Below, in pieces: positions 52,343 to 60,890 of a DNA stretch of 64,000 bases. The position numbers were made by a program, and so were the translations under genes. The DNA is from Nocardioides sp. Iso805N (lineage in GTDB: Bacteria; Actinomycetota; Actinomycetes; Propionibacteriales; Nocardioidaceae): NCBI RefSeq assembly GCF_000364605.1, contig NZ_KB822575.1, forward strand, positions 234,237 through 298,236, given 5' to 3'. How positions within the stretch are numbered: the first letter of the stretch is position 1; the number at the start of each line of letters is the position of its first letter. The notes beneath the pieces are model-generated. The model was given only the letters and a program-made list of their open reading frames with translations, was not told the origin of the DNA and made no database searches.

Positions 52343-53530
52343 TCAGATATTGCTCTGTACGCCGGCGAGCAGCTGCCGTGCCATCACGATCCGCTGGACC
52401 TGGTTGGTGCCCTCGTAGATCTGGGTGATCTTGGCGTCGCGCATCATCCGCTCGACGGGGTAGTCGCGGGTGTAGCCATAGCCCCCGAGCAGCTGGACCG
52501 CGTTGGTGGTCACCTCCATCGCCACATCCGAGGCGAAGCACTTGGCGGCTGCCCCGAAGAACGTCAGGTCCGCGTCCCCGCGCTCGGAGCGACCCGCGGC
52601 GGCATAGGTCATCTGGCGGGCCGCCTCGACCTTCATGCCCATGTCGGCGAGCATGAACTCGATCCCCTGGAAGGACGCGATCGGCTTGCCGAACTGCTGA
52701 CGTTCCTGGACATAGCCCAGCGCGTAGTCGAGCGCACCCTGCGCGACCCCGACCGCCTGGGCAGCGATCGTGATCCGGGTGTGGTCCAGGGTCTTCATCG
52801 CGTACTCGAACCCGCGGCCCTCCTCCCCGATCAGCCGATCAGCCGGGATGTGGACGTTGTCGAAGTAGACCTCACGCGTCGGGGAGCCCTTGATGCCCAG
52901 CTTCTTCTCCGGAGCACCGAACGAGACACCCTCATCCGACTTCTCCACCACGAACGCGCTGATCCCCCGCGAGCGCTTCTCCGGGTCGGTCACCGCGAGC
53001 ACCGTGTAGAACTGGGAGGCTCCGGCGTTGGTGATCCAGCGCTTGGTGCCGTTGAGCACCCACCCAGCGTCCGGTCCCGCACCGTCACGTACGGCGCGGG
53101 TCTTCTGCGCGGCCGCGTCCGACCCGGCGTCCGGCTCGGAGAGGCAGTAGGAGAACCCGCCCTCGCCGGCGGCGAGCGCGCCCAGGTACTTCCGCTTCAG
53201 CTCCTCCGAGCCCGCGATCTGCACCGGCAGCGAGCCCAGCTTGTTCACCGCCGGGATCAGCGAGGCCGAGACGTCGGCGCGGGCGATCTCCTCGATCACC
53301 AGCACGGTGGCCAACGCATCGGCGCCCACCCCGCCGTACGCCTCGGGCACGTGCGGCGCGAAGAAGTCCGAGGCCAGCAACGCGTCGTGCGCCTCCTGCG
53401 GGTAGCGCGCCTCCTCATCCACCGCCGCAGCAGCGGGCGCGATCTTGTCATCGCAGATCTCCCGGATCACCCGGCGGATCTCCTGGTGCTCCCGGGAGAG
53501 GGCGAACAGGGGGTACTCGTTCACGTTCAT
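52343..53530 (-). CDS. Short-chain acyl-CoA dehydrogenase
   Basis: The 395-residue FAD enzyme introduces the alpha-beta double bond of acyl-CoA. It has [27 protein letters not shown], the FAD segment [19 protein letters not shown] and the catalytic Glu in [15 protein letters not shown], the position typical of butyryl-CoA-type enzymes. It lies 20 bp downstream of the 3-hydroxybutyryl-CoA dehydrogenase gene in one operon and is opposite icmF, which makes butyryl-CoA from isobutyryl-CoA. Confidence 0.92.
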   Translation of the reverse strand: MNVNEYPLFALSREHQEIRRVIREICDDKIAPAAAAVDEEARYPQEAHDALLASDFFAPHVPEAYGGVGADALATVLVIEEIARADVSASLIPAVNKLGSLPVQIAGSEELKRKYLGALAAGEGGFSYCLSEPDAGSDAAAQKTRAVRDGAGPDAGWVLNGTKRWITNAGASQFYTVLAVTDPEKRSRGISAFVVEKSDEGVSFGAPEKKLGIKGSPTREVYFDNVHIPADRLIGEEGRGFEYAMKTLDHTRITIAAQAVGVAQGALDYALGYVQERQQFGKPIASFQGIEFMLADMGMKVEAARQMTYAAAGRSERGDADLTFFGAAAKCFASDVAMEVTTNAVQLLGGYGYTRDYPVERMMRDAKITQIYEGTNQVQRIVMARQLLAGVQSNI

Positions 53531-53550
53531 CGTTCCTCTTCGGTCAGGGC

Positions 53551-54399
53551 TCAGTAGGCGTAGAAGCCGTGGCCGCTCTTCTTGCCCATCAGGCCGGCAT
53601 CGACCATCCGGTCCAGCAGCGGCGGCGGGGAGTAGAGCGGCTCTTTGAACTCCTCATACATCGAGATCCCGATCGCCCGGATGGTGTCCAGTCCGATCAG
53701 GTCCGAGAGCGCCAGCGGGCCCATCGGGTGACCACAGCCCAACACCATGCCCTTGTCGATGTCGGCAGCCGAGGCGTAGCCAGCCTCATACATCCGGATC
53801 GCGGAGAGCAGGTAGGGCACCAGCAAGCTGTTGACCACGAACCCGGCCCGGTCGGTGGCCTCGATCGGCTGCTTGCCCAGCTTGTCGGTCACGAACGCCT
53901 GCATCCGCGCCAGGGTCTCGGGCGAGGTGGTCAGCGAGGGGATCAGCTCGACCAGCTGCATCACGGGTGCGGGGTTGAAGAAGTGCACGCCCATCACCCG
54001 GTCGGCGCGCCCGGCGACAGCGCCGAGCTTCACGATCGGGATCGAGGAGGTGTTGGAGGTCAGGATCGCGTCGTCCTTCTCCAGGATCGCGCCAACACGA
54101 CGGAACAGGTCCAGCTTGACGTCCTCGCGCTCGCTGGCGGCCTCGACCACCAGGTCACGGTCGGCCAGCGCCTCCAGGTCGGTCGCGACAGTGATCCGGC
54201 CCAGCACCGCGGCCAGCTCGGCCTCGTCGATCTTGCCCCGCGACAGCGCTCGCTCCAGCGAGGACCGGATCTTGTCCTCGGCGACCTGGGCCGCCTCCTG
54301 GCTCACCTCGACCACCACGGTGTCGATGCCCGCCCGGGCCGTCACCTCGGCGATGCCCGATCCCATCAGCCCGCCGCCGATCACGCCGATCCGCTCCAT
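53551..54399 (-). CDS. 3-hydroxybutyryl-CoA dehydrogenase
   Basis: The 282-residue NAD-dependent enzyme oxidises 3-hydroxyacyl-CoA to 3-ketoacyl-CoA. It opens [19 protein letters not shown], has [13 protein letters not shown], the catalytic His in [17 protein letters not shown] and the C-terminal [29 protein letters not shown] precedes the ATG at 54399. The divergent promoter region shared with icmF contains a perfect 10-bp inverted repeat, suggesting joint control. Confidence 0.94.
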   Translation of the reverse strand: MERIGVIGGGLMGSGIAEVTARAGIDTVVVEVSQEAAQVAEDKIRSSLERALSRGKIDEAELAAVLGRITVATDLEALADRDLVVEAASEREDVKLDLFRRVGAILEKDDAILTSNTSSIPIVKLGAVAGRADRVMGVHFFNPAPVMQLVELIPSLTTSPETLARMQAFVTDKLGKQPIEATDRAGFVVNSLLVPYLLSAIRMYEAGYASAADIDKGMVLGCGHPMGPLALSDLIGLDTIRAIGISMYEEFKEPLYSPPPLLDRMVDAGLMGKKSGHGFYAY

Positions 54400-54420
54400 G
54401 AGTCCTCTTCCTCGCGTCGA

Positions 54421-54470
54421 CATCGATACTTGGATGTCCTAGTATCGATGGTTACTAGGAGATCCTACTA
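54421..54470. promoter_or_regulatory. Two palindromic operators between the hbd operon and icmF
   Basis: CATCGATACT - 10 nt - AGTATCGATG (54421-54450) is a perfect inverted repeat. Next to it, TTACTAGGA - GA - TCCTACTAA (54452-54471) is a near-perfect one. They fill the short space between divergent start codons, so one or two repressors probably control both directions. Confidence 0.7.
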
Positions 54471-54488
54471 ATGCCTCGGGAGTCCTCC

Positions 54489-57400
54489 ATGGCAGATCTG
54501 CACACCCCCGCTCACCATGTGCGCGTTGTCACAGCGAGCGCCCTCTTCGACGGCCACGACGCCGCCATCAACATCATGCGCCGGATCTTCCAGGCGCAGG
54601 GCTGCGAGGTCGTGCACCTGGGTCACAACCGCTCCGTCCAGGAGGTCGTCGACGCGGCGATCGAGGAGGACGCGCACGGCATCGCCGTCTCCTCCTACCA
54701 GGGCGGTCACGTGGAGTACTTCGAGTACCTCGTCGCCATGCTGCGCGAGCGCGGCGCCTCCCACATCAAGGTGTACGGCGGGGGCGGCGGCGTGATCATC
54801 CCCGCCGAGATCGCCCGGCTCCAGGAGTCTGGGGTCACCATCTTCTCCCCCGAGGACGGCCAGCGACTGGGGCTGGCCGGCATGATCAACACCGTTGTCG
54901 CTGATCTCGACGTCGACCTGTGGGGCGAGCACCCCGCCGAGGTCGCCGACGTACTGGCCGGTGACCGGCTGGCGCTGGCTCGGGCGATCACCGGCGCCGA
55001 GCAGGGCCGGCTGCCTGCCTCGTTCGCCGAGCTCGTCGGGGAGCGCGCCTCGACAGGCTCGGCGTCCGGCCACCCCGTGGTGCTCGGCATCACGGGCACC
55101 GGCGGGTCCGGCAAGTCGTCGCTCACCGACGAGCTGCTCCGCCGGCTGCGCACCGACCAGCAGAACCGCCTGCGGGTGGCCGTCATCGCGATCGACCCGA
55201 CCCGTCGCCGCGGCGGCGGTGCCTTGTTGGGCGACCGGATCCGGATGACGGTGCTCGACCCGACAGGGGTCGAGGGCCATCAGGTCTTCTACCGCTCGAT
55301 CGCCACCCGGGGCGCCCATGAGGTGCCCGAGCACCTGAGCGACGTGATCGACGTCGTCAAGGCCGCCGGATTCGACCTGGTCATCGTGGAGACGCCCGGC
55401 ATCGGCCAGGGCGACGCCGCGATCGTGCCCTTCGTGGACACCTCGCTGTATGTGATGACGCCGGAGTTCGGGGCAGCCAGCCAGCTGGAGAAGATCGACA
55501 TGCTCGACTTCGCCGACGCGGTCGCGATCAACAAGTTCGAGCGTCGCGGGGCCCTCGACGCGCTGCGCGACGTCTCCCGCCAGCTGGTGCGCAATCGCGA
55601 GGCGTTCAATTCTTTGCCCGAGGAAATGCCGGTCTTCGGGACATCCGCCGCCACGTTCGGTGACGATGGAGTGACAGCGCTCTACCAGCACCTGAGGGGG
55701 GTGCTGGAGGGCCAGGGGCTCCGAGTCGAGGAGCCGGTCCTGGCACCCGTGACGGTGCGTCACTCCAGCGGCATCAGGCCGGTGCTGCCGGGCGACCGCG
55801 CGCGCTACCTTGCCGAGATCAGCGCGACCGTGCACGCCTACCACGACGAGACCGAGCGGCTGGTCGAGCTCGCCCGACGGGCGCAGGCCTACCAGCGGGT
55901 CGCGGGCGAGCTGCACCGGCACGCCGAGCCTCACCCGCACGCCGAGCTTGTCGAGGCGGATGACCAGCGCGCGTCGACGAGTTCGGCGTACGTGGGAGAG
56001 CTGGCGGCGAAGGCGCAGCGCGACGTACCGGCCGAGCTGCAGGAGCGTCTGGACTCCTGGCCCAAGACCGTCGCCGAGTACGACGCCGACGAGGGCCGCA
56101 TCTCGCTGAGCGGCACCCGGGTGCCGCGCGTCGCCGTACCCCGGTTCGAGGACCACGGCGACCTCGTCCGGTTCTGGCGGCGCGAGAACCTGCCCGGCCA
56201 CTTCCCCTTCACCGCCGGGGTGTTCCCCCACCGGCGGATCGGCGAGGACCCGGCCCGGATGTTCGCCGGCGAGGGCGACCCGTTCCGGACCAACCGGCGC
56301 TTCAAGCTGCTCTCCGAGGGTCAGCCCGCGACCCGCTTGTCCACGGCGTTCGACTCGGTCACCCTCTACGGTCGCGACCCCGACGAGCGGCCGGACATCT
56401 ACGGCAAGGTCGGCACGTCCGGCGTCAGCGTGGCGACCCTGGACGACATGCGGGCGCTCTACGACGGCTTCGACCTGCTCTCGCCCTCCACGAGCGTGAG
56501 CATGACGATCAACGGACCGGCGCCGACGATCCTCGCCTTCTTCCTCAACACCGTGCTGGATCAGGCGGCCGAGCGCGGCATCTCGCCGGCTGAGGCGCTG
56601 CGGACGGTCCGCGGCACCGTGCAGGCCGACATCCTCAAGGAGGACCAGGGCCAGAACACCTGCCTGTTCTCGACCGAGTTCAGCCTGCGCTGCATGGCCG
56701 ACGTGCAGGAGTGGTTCATCGCGAACCAGGTCCGCAACTTCTACTCGGTCTCCATCTCGGGCTATCACATCGCCGAGGCCGGCGCGAACCCCATCAGCCA
56801 GCTCGCCTTCACCCTCGCCAACGGCTTCACCTACGTCGAGTCCTACCTGGCCCGCGGCATGGACATCGACGACTTCGCGCCCAACCTCTCGTTCTTCTTC
56901 TCCAACGGGATGGACCCGGAGTACACCGTGATCGGCCGGGTCGCGCGCCGGATCTGGGCGGTGGCGATGAAGGAGAAGTACGGCGCGAACGAGCGCTCGC
57001 AGAAGCTGAAGTACCACGTCCAGACCTCAGGACGCTCGCTGCACGCCCAGGAGATGGCGTTCAACGACATCCGTACCACGCTCCAGGCGCTGTGCGCGAT
57101 CTACGACAACGCCAACTCGCTGCACACCAACGCCTACGACGAGGCCGTCACCACCCCGTCGGCCGAATCCGTACGCCGCGCCCTCGCGATCCAGCTGGTC
57201 ATCAACCGCGAGTGGGGGCTGGCCGCCAACGAGAACCCGCTGCAGGGCTCCTTCGTGGTCGACGAGCTGACGGAACTCGTCGAGGAGGCGGTGCTGGCGG
57301 AGTTCGAGCGGCTCTCCGAGCGCGGCGGCGTCCTAGGCGCGATGGAGACCGGCTACCAGCGCGGCAGGATCCAGGACGAGTCGATGCTCTACGAGCACCG

Positions 57401-57725
57401 CAAGCACGACGGCTCGCTGCCGATCATCGGCGTCAACACCTTCCGCCCCTCGACAGGCTCGGGGTCCGATGCGCCGATCGAGCCTGTCGAGATCACGCTC
57501 GCCCGTGGCACCTCGGAGGAGAAGGAGTCCCAGCTGGGCCGGGTGCGCGCGTTCCAGGCCGAGCACGCGGAGGAGGCCGGGCTAGCACTCGCTCGGCTCA
57601 AGGACGCGGCCGCGAGCGGGGAGAACGTGTTCGCGGCGCTGATGGATGCCGCGCGGGTGTGCACCCTGGGCCAGGTCACGGAGGCGTTCTTCGAGGTCGG
57701 CGGGGCCTACCGGCGCAACGTCTAG
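54489..57725 (+). CDS. icmF: Fused isobutyryl-CoA mutase IcmF
   Basis: The 1078-residue enzyme interconverts isobutyryl-CoA and n-butyryl-CoA using adenosylcobalamin. Domains in order: B12-binding (SALFDGHDAAINIMRRIF, DxHxxG-type, His near residue 23), MeaI-like GTPase chaperone (P-loop GITGTGGSGKSSLTDEL near residue 200, AINKFERRGA), and the mutase barrel (KVGTSGVSVATLDDM, ISGYHIAEAGANPISQLAF). The ATG at 54489 follows GGGAG; ATG 54471 is an in-frame alternative. Two CTCGACAGGCTCG elements lie in coding loops, one with an inverted partner. Confidence 0.93.
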   Translation: MADLHTPAHHVRVVTASALFDGHDAAINIMRRIFQAQGCEVVHLGHNRSVQEVVDAAIEEDAHGIAVSSYQGGHVEYFEYLVAMLRERGASHIKVYGGGGGVIIPAEIARLQESGVTIFSPEDGQRLGLAGMINTVVADLDVDLWGEHPAEVADVLAGDRLALARAITGAEQGRLPASFAELVGERASTGSASGHPVVLGITGTGGSGKSSLTDELLRRLRTDQQNRLRVAVIAIDPTRRRGGGALLGDRIRMTVLDPTGVEGHQVFYRSIATRGAHEVPEHLSDVIDVVKAAGFDLVIVETPGIGQGDAAIVPFVDTSLYVMTPEFGAASQLEKIDMLDFADAVAINKFERRGALDALRDVSRQLVRNREAFNSLPEEMPVFGTSAATFGDDGVTALYQHLRGVLEGQGLRVEEPVLAPVTVRHSSGIRPVLPGDRARYLAEISATVHAYHDETERLVELARRAQAYQRVAGELHRHAEPHPHAELVEADDQRASTSSAYVGELAAKAQRDVPAELQERLDSWPKTVAEYDADEGRISLSGTRVPRVAVPRFEDHGDLVRFWRRENLPGHFPFTAGVFPHRRIGEDPARMFAGEGDPFRTNRRFKLLSEGQPATRLSTAFDSVTLYGRDPDERPDIYGKVGTSGVSVATLDDMRALYDGFDLLSPSTSVSMTINGPAPTILAFFLNTVLDQAAERGISPAEALRTVRGTVQADILKEDQGQNTCLFSTEFSLRCMADVQEWFIANQVRNFYSVSISGYHIAEAGANPISQLAFTLANGFTYVESYLARGMDIDDFAPNLSFFFSNGMDPEYTVIGRVARRIWAVAMKEKYGANERSQKLKYHVQTSGRSLHAQEMAFNDIRTTLQALCAIYDNANSLHTNAYDEAVTTPSAESVRRALAIQLVINREWGLAANENPLQGSFVVDELTELVEEAVLAEFERLSERGGVLGAMETGYQRGRIQDESMLYEHRKHDGSLPIIGVNTFRPSTGSGSDAPIEPVEITLARGTSEEKESQLGRVRAFQAEHAEEAGLALARLKDAAASGENVFAALMDAARVCTLGQVTEAFFEVGGAYRRNV
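55049..55061. repeat. REP-like half element inside icmF
   Basis: CTCGACAGGCTCG, identical to the left arm of the palindrome at 57449. It falls in the linker between the B12 and GTPase domains (protein ASTGSASG). Confidence 0.55.
57449..57491. repeat. REP-like palindrome inside icmF
   Basis: CTCGACAGGCTCG (57449-57461) and CGAGCCTGTCGAG (57479-57491) form perfect 13-bp arms around 17 nt. It is in frame and encodes RPSTGSGSDAPIEPVEI, an insert in a loop of the mutase domain. Confidence 0.75.
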
Positions 57726-57726
57726 C

Positions 57727-57786
57727 TCGAGTGATGGGTCCGTCCCGGTCGAGTGATGGCTCCGTCACCGTTGAGTGATGGACGCG
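57727..57786. repeat. 22-bp tandem repeat, 2.7 copies, after icmF
   Basis: Units TCGAGTGATGGGTCCGTCCC-GG (57727-57748), a 19/22 match at 57749-57770, and a partial third (57771-57786). The convergent BtuF-like gene ends inside the array. Confidence 0.8.
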
Positions 57787-58517
57787 GCCTCGACCAGGCT
57801 GGGCCCGTACCACGTGATCAGCCGCCCGCTGACCAGCTCGGTCGGCGTACGCACGAACGCTTCGGGCCCGTCATCCGCGGTGAAGATGTAGGGCTCGTCG
57901 GGCAGCAGGATCGCGTCGGCCCCGGCCGCGTCGATAGCTGCGACCTCGACGTGCGGGTAGCGCTCGCTGCCGGGGTTGAGGGCGGGGTCGGCGTAGGCGT
58001 TGAGCCAGCCCAGCCGGCGCAACAGGTCGCCGGTGAACGTGTCGGCGCCGACCACCATCCACGGATCGCGCCAGATCGGCACCACCACCCGGCGGGAGAC
58101 GGGTGGCAGCGGTCCGCACCACAGGTCACGCGCTCTCGCCAGCCAGGCAGGACGCCCCCAGCCCAGCGCGTCGAAGAGCCGCTCCATCGAGGCCACCGCA
58201 TCGGGCACCGTCCGGATATCCGTCACCCAGACTGCGATCCCGGCGGTGCGCAGGCGGCGTACGTCGAGCTCGCGGTTCTCCTCCTTGTTGGCCACGACGA
58301 CATCGGGCCGTAGCTCGGCGATCGCGGCCAGGTCGGCGTTCTTGGTGCCGCGCACGCGTACGACGTCGAGGTCCCCGGGGTGCGTGCACCACTGCGTGGC
58401 GCCGACGAGTCGACCCTCCGCGACGCTCGCCAACGCCTCGGTCAGCGACGGCACCAGCGAGACCACGCGCGAGGCCGGACCCTCGCCGGCGTACGGCGTG
58501 CCCAGGTCGTCTCGCAT
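57765..58517 (-). CDS. Cytoplasmic helical-backbone metal/cobalamin receptor (BtuF-like)
   Basis: The 250-residue protein has the BtuF/FhuD-like bilobal fold: SRVVSLVPSLTEALASVAEGRLVGATQWC, VVRVRGTKNADLAAIAELRPDVVVANKEEN and WMVVGADTFTGDLLRRLGW. It has no signal peptide or lipobox, unlike ABC-transporter receptors, and no permease gene is near. Its position beside the B12-dependent icmF makes corrinoid handling plausible. A TAGCGT box lies exactly 7 bp before the ATG at 58517, so it is probably leaderless. Confidence 0.8.
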   Translation of the reverse strand: MRDDLGTPYAGEGPASRVVSLVPSLTEALASVAEGRLVGATQWCTHPGDLDVVRVRGTKNADLAAIAELRPDVVVANKEENRELDVRRLRTAGIAVWVTDIRTVPDAVASMERLFDALGWGRPAWLARARDLWCGPLPPVSRRVVVPIWRDPWMVVGADTFTGDLLRRLGWLNAYADPALNPGSERYPHVEVAAIDAAGADAILLPDEPYIFTADDGPEAFVRTPTELVSGRLITWYGPSLVEAASITQR

Positions 58518-58554
58518 TTCATGCACGCTATCCGACCCGGGTGGCGGGACGGTG

Positions 58555-58655
58555 GCCCGACTCAACCCGGACGCAGGCCCGACTCAACCCGGACGCAGGC
58601 CCGACTCAACCCGGACGCAGGCCCGACTCAACCCGGACGCAGGCCCGACTCAACC
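58555..58655. repeat. 22-bp tandem repeat, four perfect copies plus a partial
   Basis: The unit GCCCGACTCAACCCGGACGC-AG is repeated identically at 58555, 58577, 58599 and 58621, with 13 bp more at 58643. The partial unit contains the stop codon of the enoyl-CoA hydratase gene (58650-58652, TGA on the minus strand), so every full unit carries a copy of that GGTTGAGT end. Confidence 0.95.
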
Positions 58656-59423
58656 GAAATGGGGTCGGGACTTCGCCAGGAACGCACGCACGCCCTCGGC
58701 GAAGTCCGGGCCGGCGTAGACCGCACCCAGCAGCTCCTCCTCGCCGTCCGGCACGGGCTCGAGCGCGGCGGCCCGGAATCCGAGCTGCGACTTGGTCGTC
58801 CGCAGCGTCACCGAGGAGAGCCCGAGGATCGAGGAGACCAGCTCGGCCACGTCCTCCTCCAGCGTCGAGGTCACCGCGAGCAGCGCGCCCACGCCGTAGG
58901 CACGCTCCGCCGACTGCAGCCGGGCGGTCAGCAGCATCTCCCGGGTCAACGACTCCCCGAAGATCGCGGCGCAGCGGAACAGCACCGGAGAGGAGAGCGC
59001 ATTGCCGAGGGTGCGAGCGATGGGATAGCCGAACCGCGAGGTCGGGGTCGCGATGCGTAGGTCGCAGTGCGTGGCGATGGCCAGACCACCGCCGACGCAG
59101 GCCCCGTCGATCGCCGCAATGGTCACCTGCGGCAGCTCGAAGAGCGCCGTGAACATCGCCCGGATCTCCTCCTCGTAGGGCACCTGGTCCTGGCCGAGGA
59201 AGTCCTCGATGTCGTTGCCGGCCGCGAACGCCTTGCCGCCTGCGCCGCGAAGCACCAGCGCCTTGACGGTCGGGTCCTCGGCCAGCGAGCGGCACAGCTC
59301 GTGCAGCCCCTGGTACATCCCACGGGTGAACGCGTTGAGCTTCTCCGGCCGGTTGAAGGTCACCTCGACCCAGTGCTGTCCGGTCTCGGCCGTCCGTCGC
59401 TCGATCAGCAGCTCGTCAGTCAC
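58650..59423 (-). CDS. Enoyl-CoA hydratase/isomerase
   Basis: The 257-residue crotonase has the oxyanion-hole segments RGAGGKAFAAGNDIEDFLG and AIDGACVGGGLAIATHCDLRIA. The C-terminus ends RAFLAKSRPHFG, typical of the family. In context it could hydrate crotonyl-CoA in the short-chain route with the dehydrogenases at 52343-54399. The GTG at 59423 overlaps the upstream RibD-like stop (GTGA); a TAGTGT lies 7 bp before it, so an internal promoter is also possible. Confidence 0.9.
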   Translation of the reverse strand: MTDELLIERRTAETGQHWVEVTFNRPEKLNAFTRGMYQGLHELCRSLAEDPTVKALVLRGAGGKAFAAGNDIEDFLGQDQVPYEEEIRAMFTALFELPQVTIAAIDGACVGGGLAIATHCDLRIATPTSRFGYPIARTLGNALSSPVLFRCAAIFGESLTREMLLTARLQSAERAYGVGALLAVTSTLEEDVAELVSSILGLSSVTLRTTKSQLGFRAAALEPVPDGEEELLGAVYAGPDFAEGVRAFLAKSRPHFG

Positions 59424-59977
59424 GACCTGGACACTAGCCAGCGAGCGAGCAGGGTGCCGTCCTGCTCCACCAGGGAAGACAGCGTGAGCGGTACGTCGAG
59501 GCTCGGGCCGTCGACGATCCGCTTGCCCGGACCGCCGACCAGGTGCGGCGCGGTGGTCAGGCAGAGCTCGTCGACCAGCCCGGCGGCGAGCAGACCCCCC
59601 AGCAGGGTGGGACCGCCCTCGCACAGGATCCGGTGGTGCCCCTCGGCGTGGATGCCGGCGATCAGCTCGGGCAGCGGACCCGCGGCGAGTCGGACGTTGG
59701 CCGCATCGGCGAGCAGCGCCGGCAGCTCGTGCCCGATCACCACCATCGGCGTCGCCGAAGGGCGATACTCCTCGGCCCGCGCCGTACCCGCCCCGACCAG
59801 GATCACGTCGGCCGTGCGGCGTAGCTCGTGAAAGACCTGGACGTCGACGTCGTTGTTGATCGACCCGCTGCGGCCGTCCCGACCCTGCGCCGAGCCGTCC
59901 ACGCTGGTGACGAAGTTGACCCGCAGCCAGTGGCCCTGCGGCCAGTCCCAGGTGCCGTCCCCGACCAGCGTCCTCAT
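59420..59977 (-). CDS. RibD C-terminal-domain (pyrimidine reductase-like) protein
   Basis: The 185-residue DHFR-like fold protein contains WLRVNFVTSVDGSAQGRDGRSGSINNDVD, VILVGAGTARAEEYRP and RILCEGGPTLLGGLLAAGLVDEL, the signature of stand-alone RibD_C reductases. NADPH-dependent reduction is expected; a riboflavin role is unproven as no rib genes are near. A TAGGGT box lies 7 bp before the ATG. It overlaps the enoyl-CoA hydratase by 4 bp. Confidence 0.87.
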   Translation of the reverse strand: MRTLVGDGTWDWPQGHWLRVNFVTSVDGSAQGRDGRSGSINNDVDVQVFHELRRTADVILVGAGTARAEEYRPSATPMVVIGHELPALLADAANVRLAAGPLPELIAGIHAEGHHRILCEGGPTLLGGLLAAGLVDELCLTTAPHLVGGPGKRIVDGPSLDVPLTLSSLVEQDGTLLARWLVSRS

Positions 59978-59987
59978 GGCCCCGACC

Positions 59988-60797
59988 CTAGCGGGCAGCC
60001 AGGAAGCCGCGGATCCCCTGCACCAGGGCATGCGCATAGGCGGCCTGTCCCCGCGCCGAGGTCATCCGGGCGGCGTCGCCGGCGTCGCGCATGTTGCCGC
60101 ACTCGACCATCACCGTCGCCATGTCCGACAGGTTGAGGGTGCCGAGGTCGGAGCGGACGTCGAGGCCGTCGCCGCCGGCGATGTAGTTCGCCCGAGCGAA
60201 GCCGGCGCGACCCATCGCCGCCCTGGTGCCGAGCGCGAGCCTCTTCGATGCCCGGTAGGTGTCGGCGGTGAGGCCGCTGTCGGGCGCATAGATGACGTGG
60301 AAGCCGTGCGCTCCCGGGGCGTAGCTGCCGTCGCCGTGGATGCTGATCTTGACGTCGGCGTGCACCACGTCGCCGCGCCGGCCGCGTGCATCGACGCACG
60401 GGCCCCACAGCGCCGTGCTGTTGGTCGGTCGGGTGAGGATCACCCGCGCACCCAGCCGCTCGAGCCTGCCCTTCATCCGGTGCGCGACGCGCCAGGCGAA
60501 CGTGGCCTCAGGATAGCCCGCGGCCGTCGCCGTACCGGTGGTGTTGCAGGGCTTGCGACCGTTGCCGATCCAGACCAGCCGATCGATCCGGGCGAGGTGG
60601 CGGCTGTTGCCGAGCTGGTGTCCCGGATCGATCACCACGATCCGGCCGGCGAGCGGAGCGGCCGCCCGTCCCCCGTCCCCAGCGCTCACCACGCCGCTCG
60701 CGAGGCCACTCGCGAGGCCGCCGACGACGCTGCCCGTGGCGCCGCCGGAGAGGACACTCGCCACGGCGAGCACCAGGGCGAGCAGGAGCGACGGCAT
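59988..60797 (-). CDS. Secreted N-acetylmuramoyl-L-alanine amidase (Amidase_3)
   Basis: The 269-residue protein has an N-terminal signal (LLLALVLAVASVLSGGATG) and a zinc amidase domain: IVVIDPGHQLGNS (first His), YPEATFAWRVAHRM (Glu), VKISIHGDGSYAPGAHGF (second His) and TVMVECGNMRD (catalytic Glu). It cleaves the peptide stem from peptidoglycan. The frame is open far upstream, but those codons are antisense to galE; the ATG at 60797 starts the signal peptide. Confidence 0.88.
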   Translation of the reverse strand: MPSLLLALVLAVASVLSGGATGSVVGGLASGLASGVVSAGDGGRAAAPLAGRIVVIDPGHQLGNSRHLARIDRLVWIGNGRKPCNTTGTATAAGYPEATFAWRVAHRMKGRLERLGARVILTRPTNSTALWGPCVDARGRRGDVVHADVKISIHGDGSYAPGAHGFHVIYAPDSGLTADTYRASKRLALGTRAAMGRAGFARANYIAGGDGLDVRSDLGTLNLSDMATVMVECGNMRDAGDAARMTSARGQAAYAHALVQGIRGFLAAR

Positions 60798-60890
60798 GGC
60801 CACAACCCTGCCACGCTCCACATTCCGGCCGCCCCGCTCGGCCCTCACCGGGAGGCTCGTCGGATTCGACTGCTCCCCTAGGATGACCCC

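Noticed and set aside
54468..57017. 849-codon open frame on the minus strand
   Set aside because: Fully antisense to icmF; low-complexity Gly/Val/Arg/Asp composition typical of GC-rich shadow frames.
58555..58655. Possible CRISPR array
   Set aside because: Head-to-tail 22-bp copies with no spacers and no cas genes; it is a simple tandem repeat.
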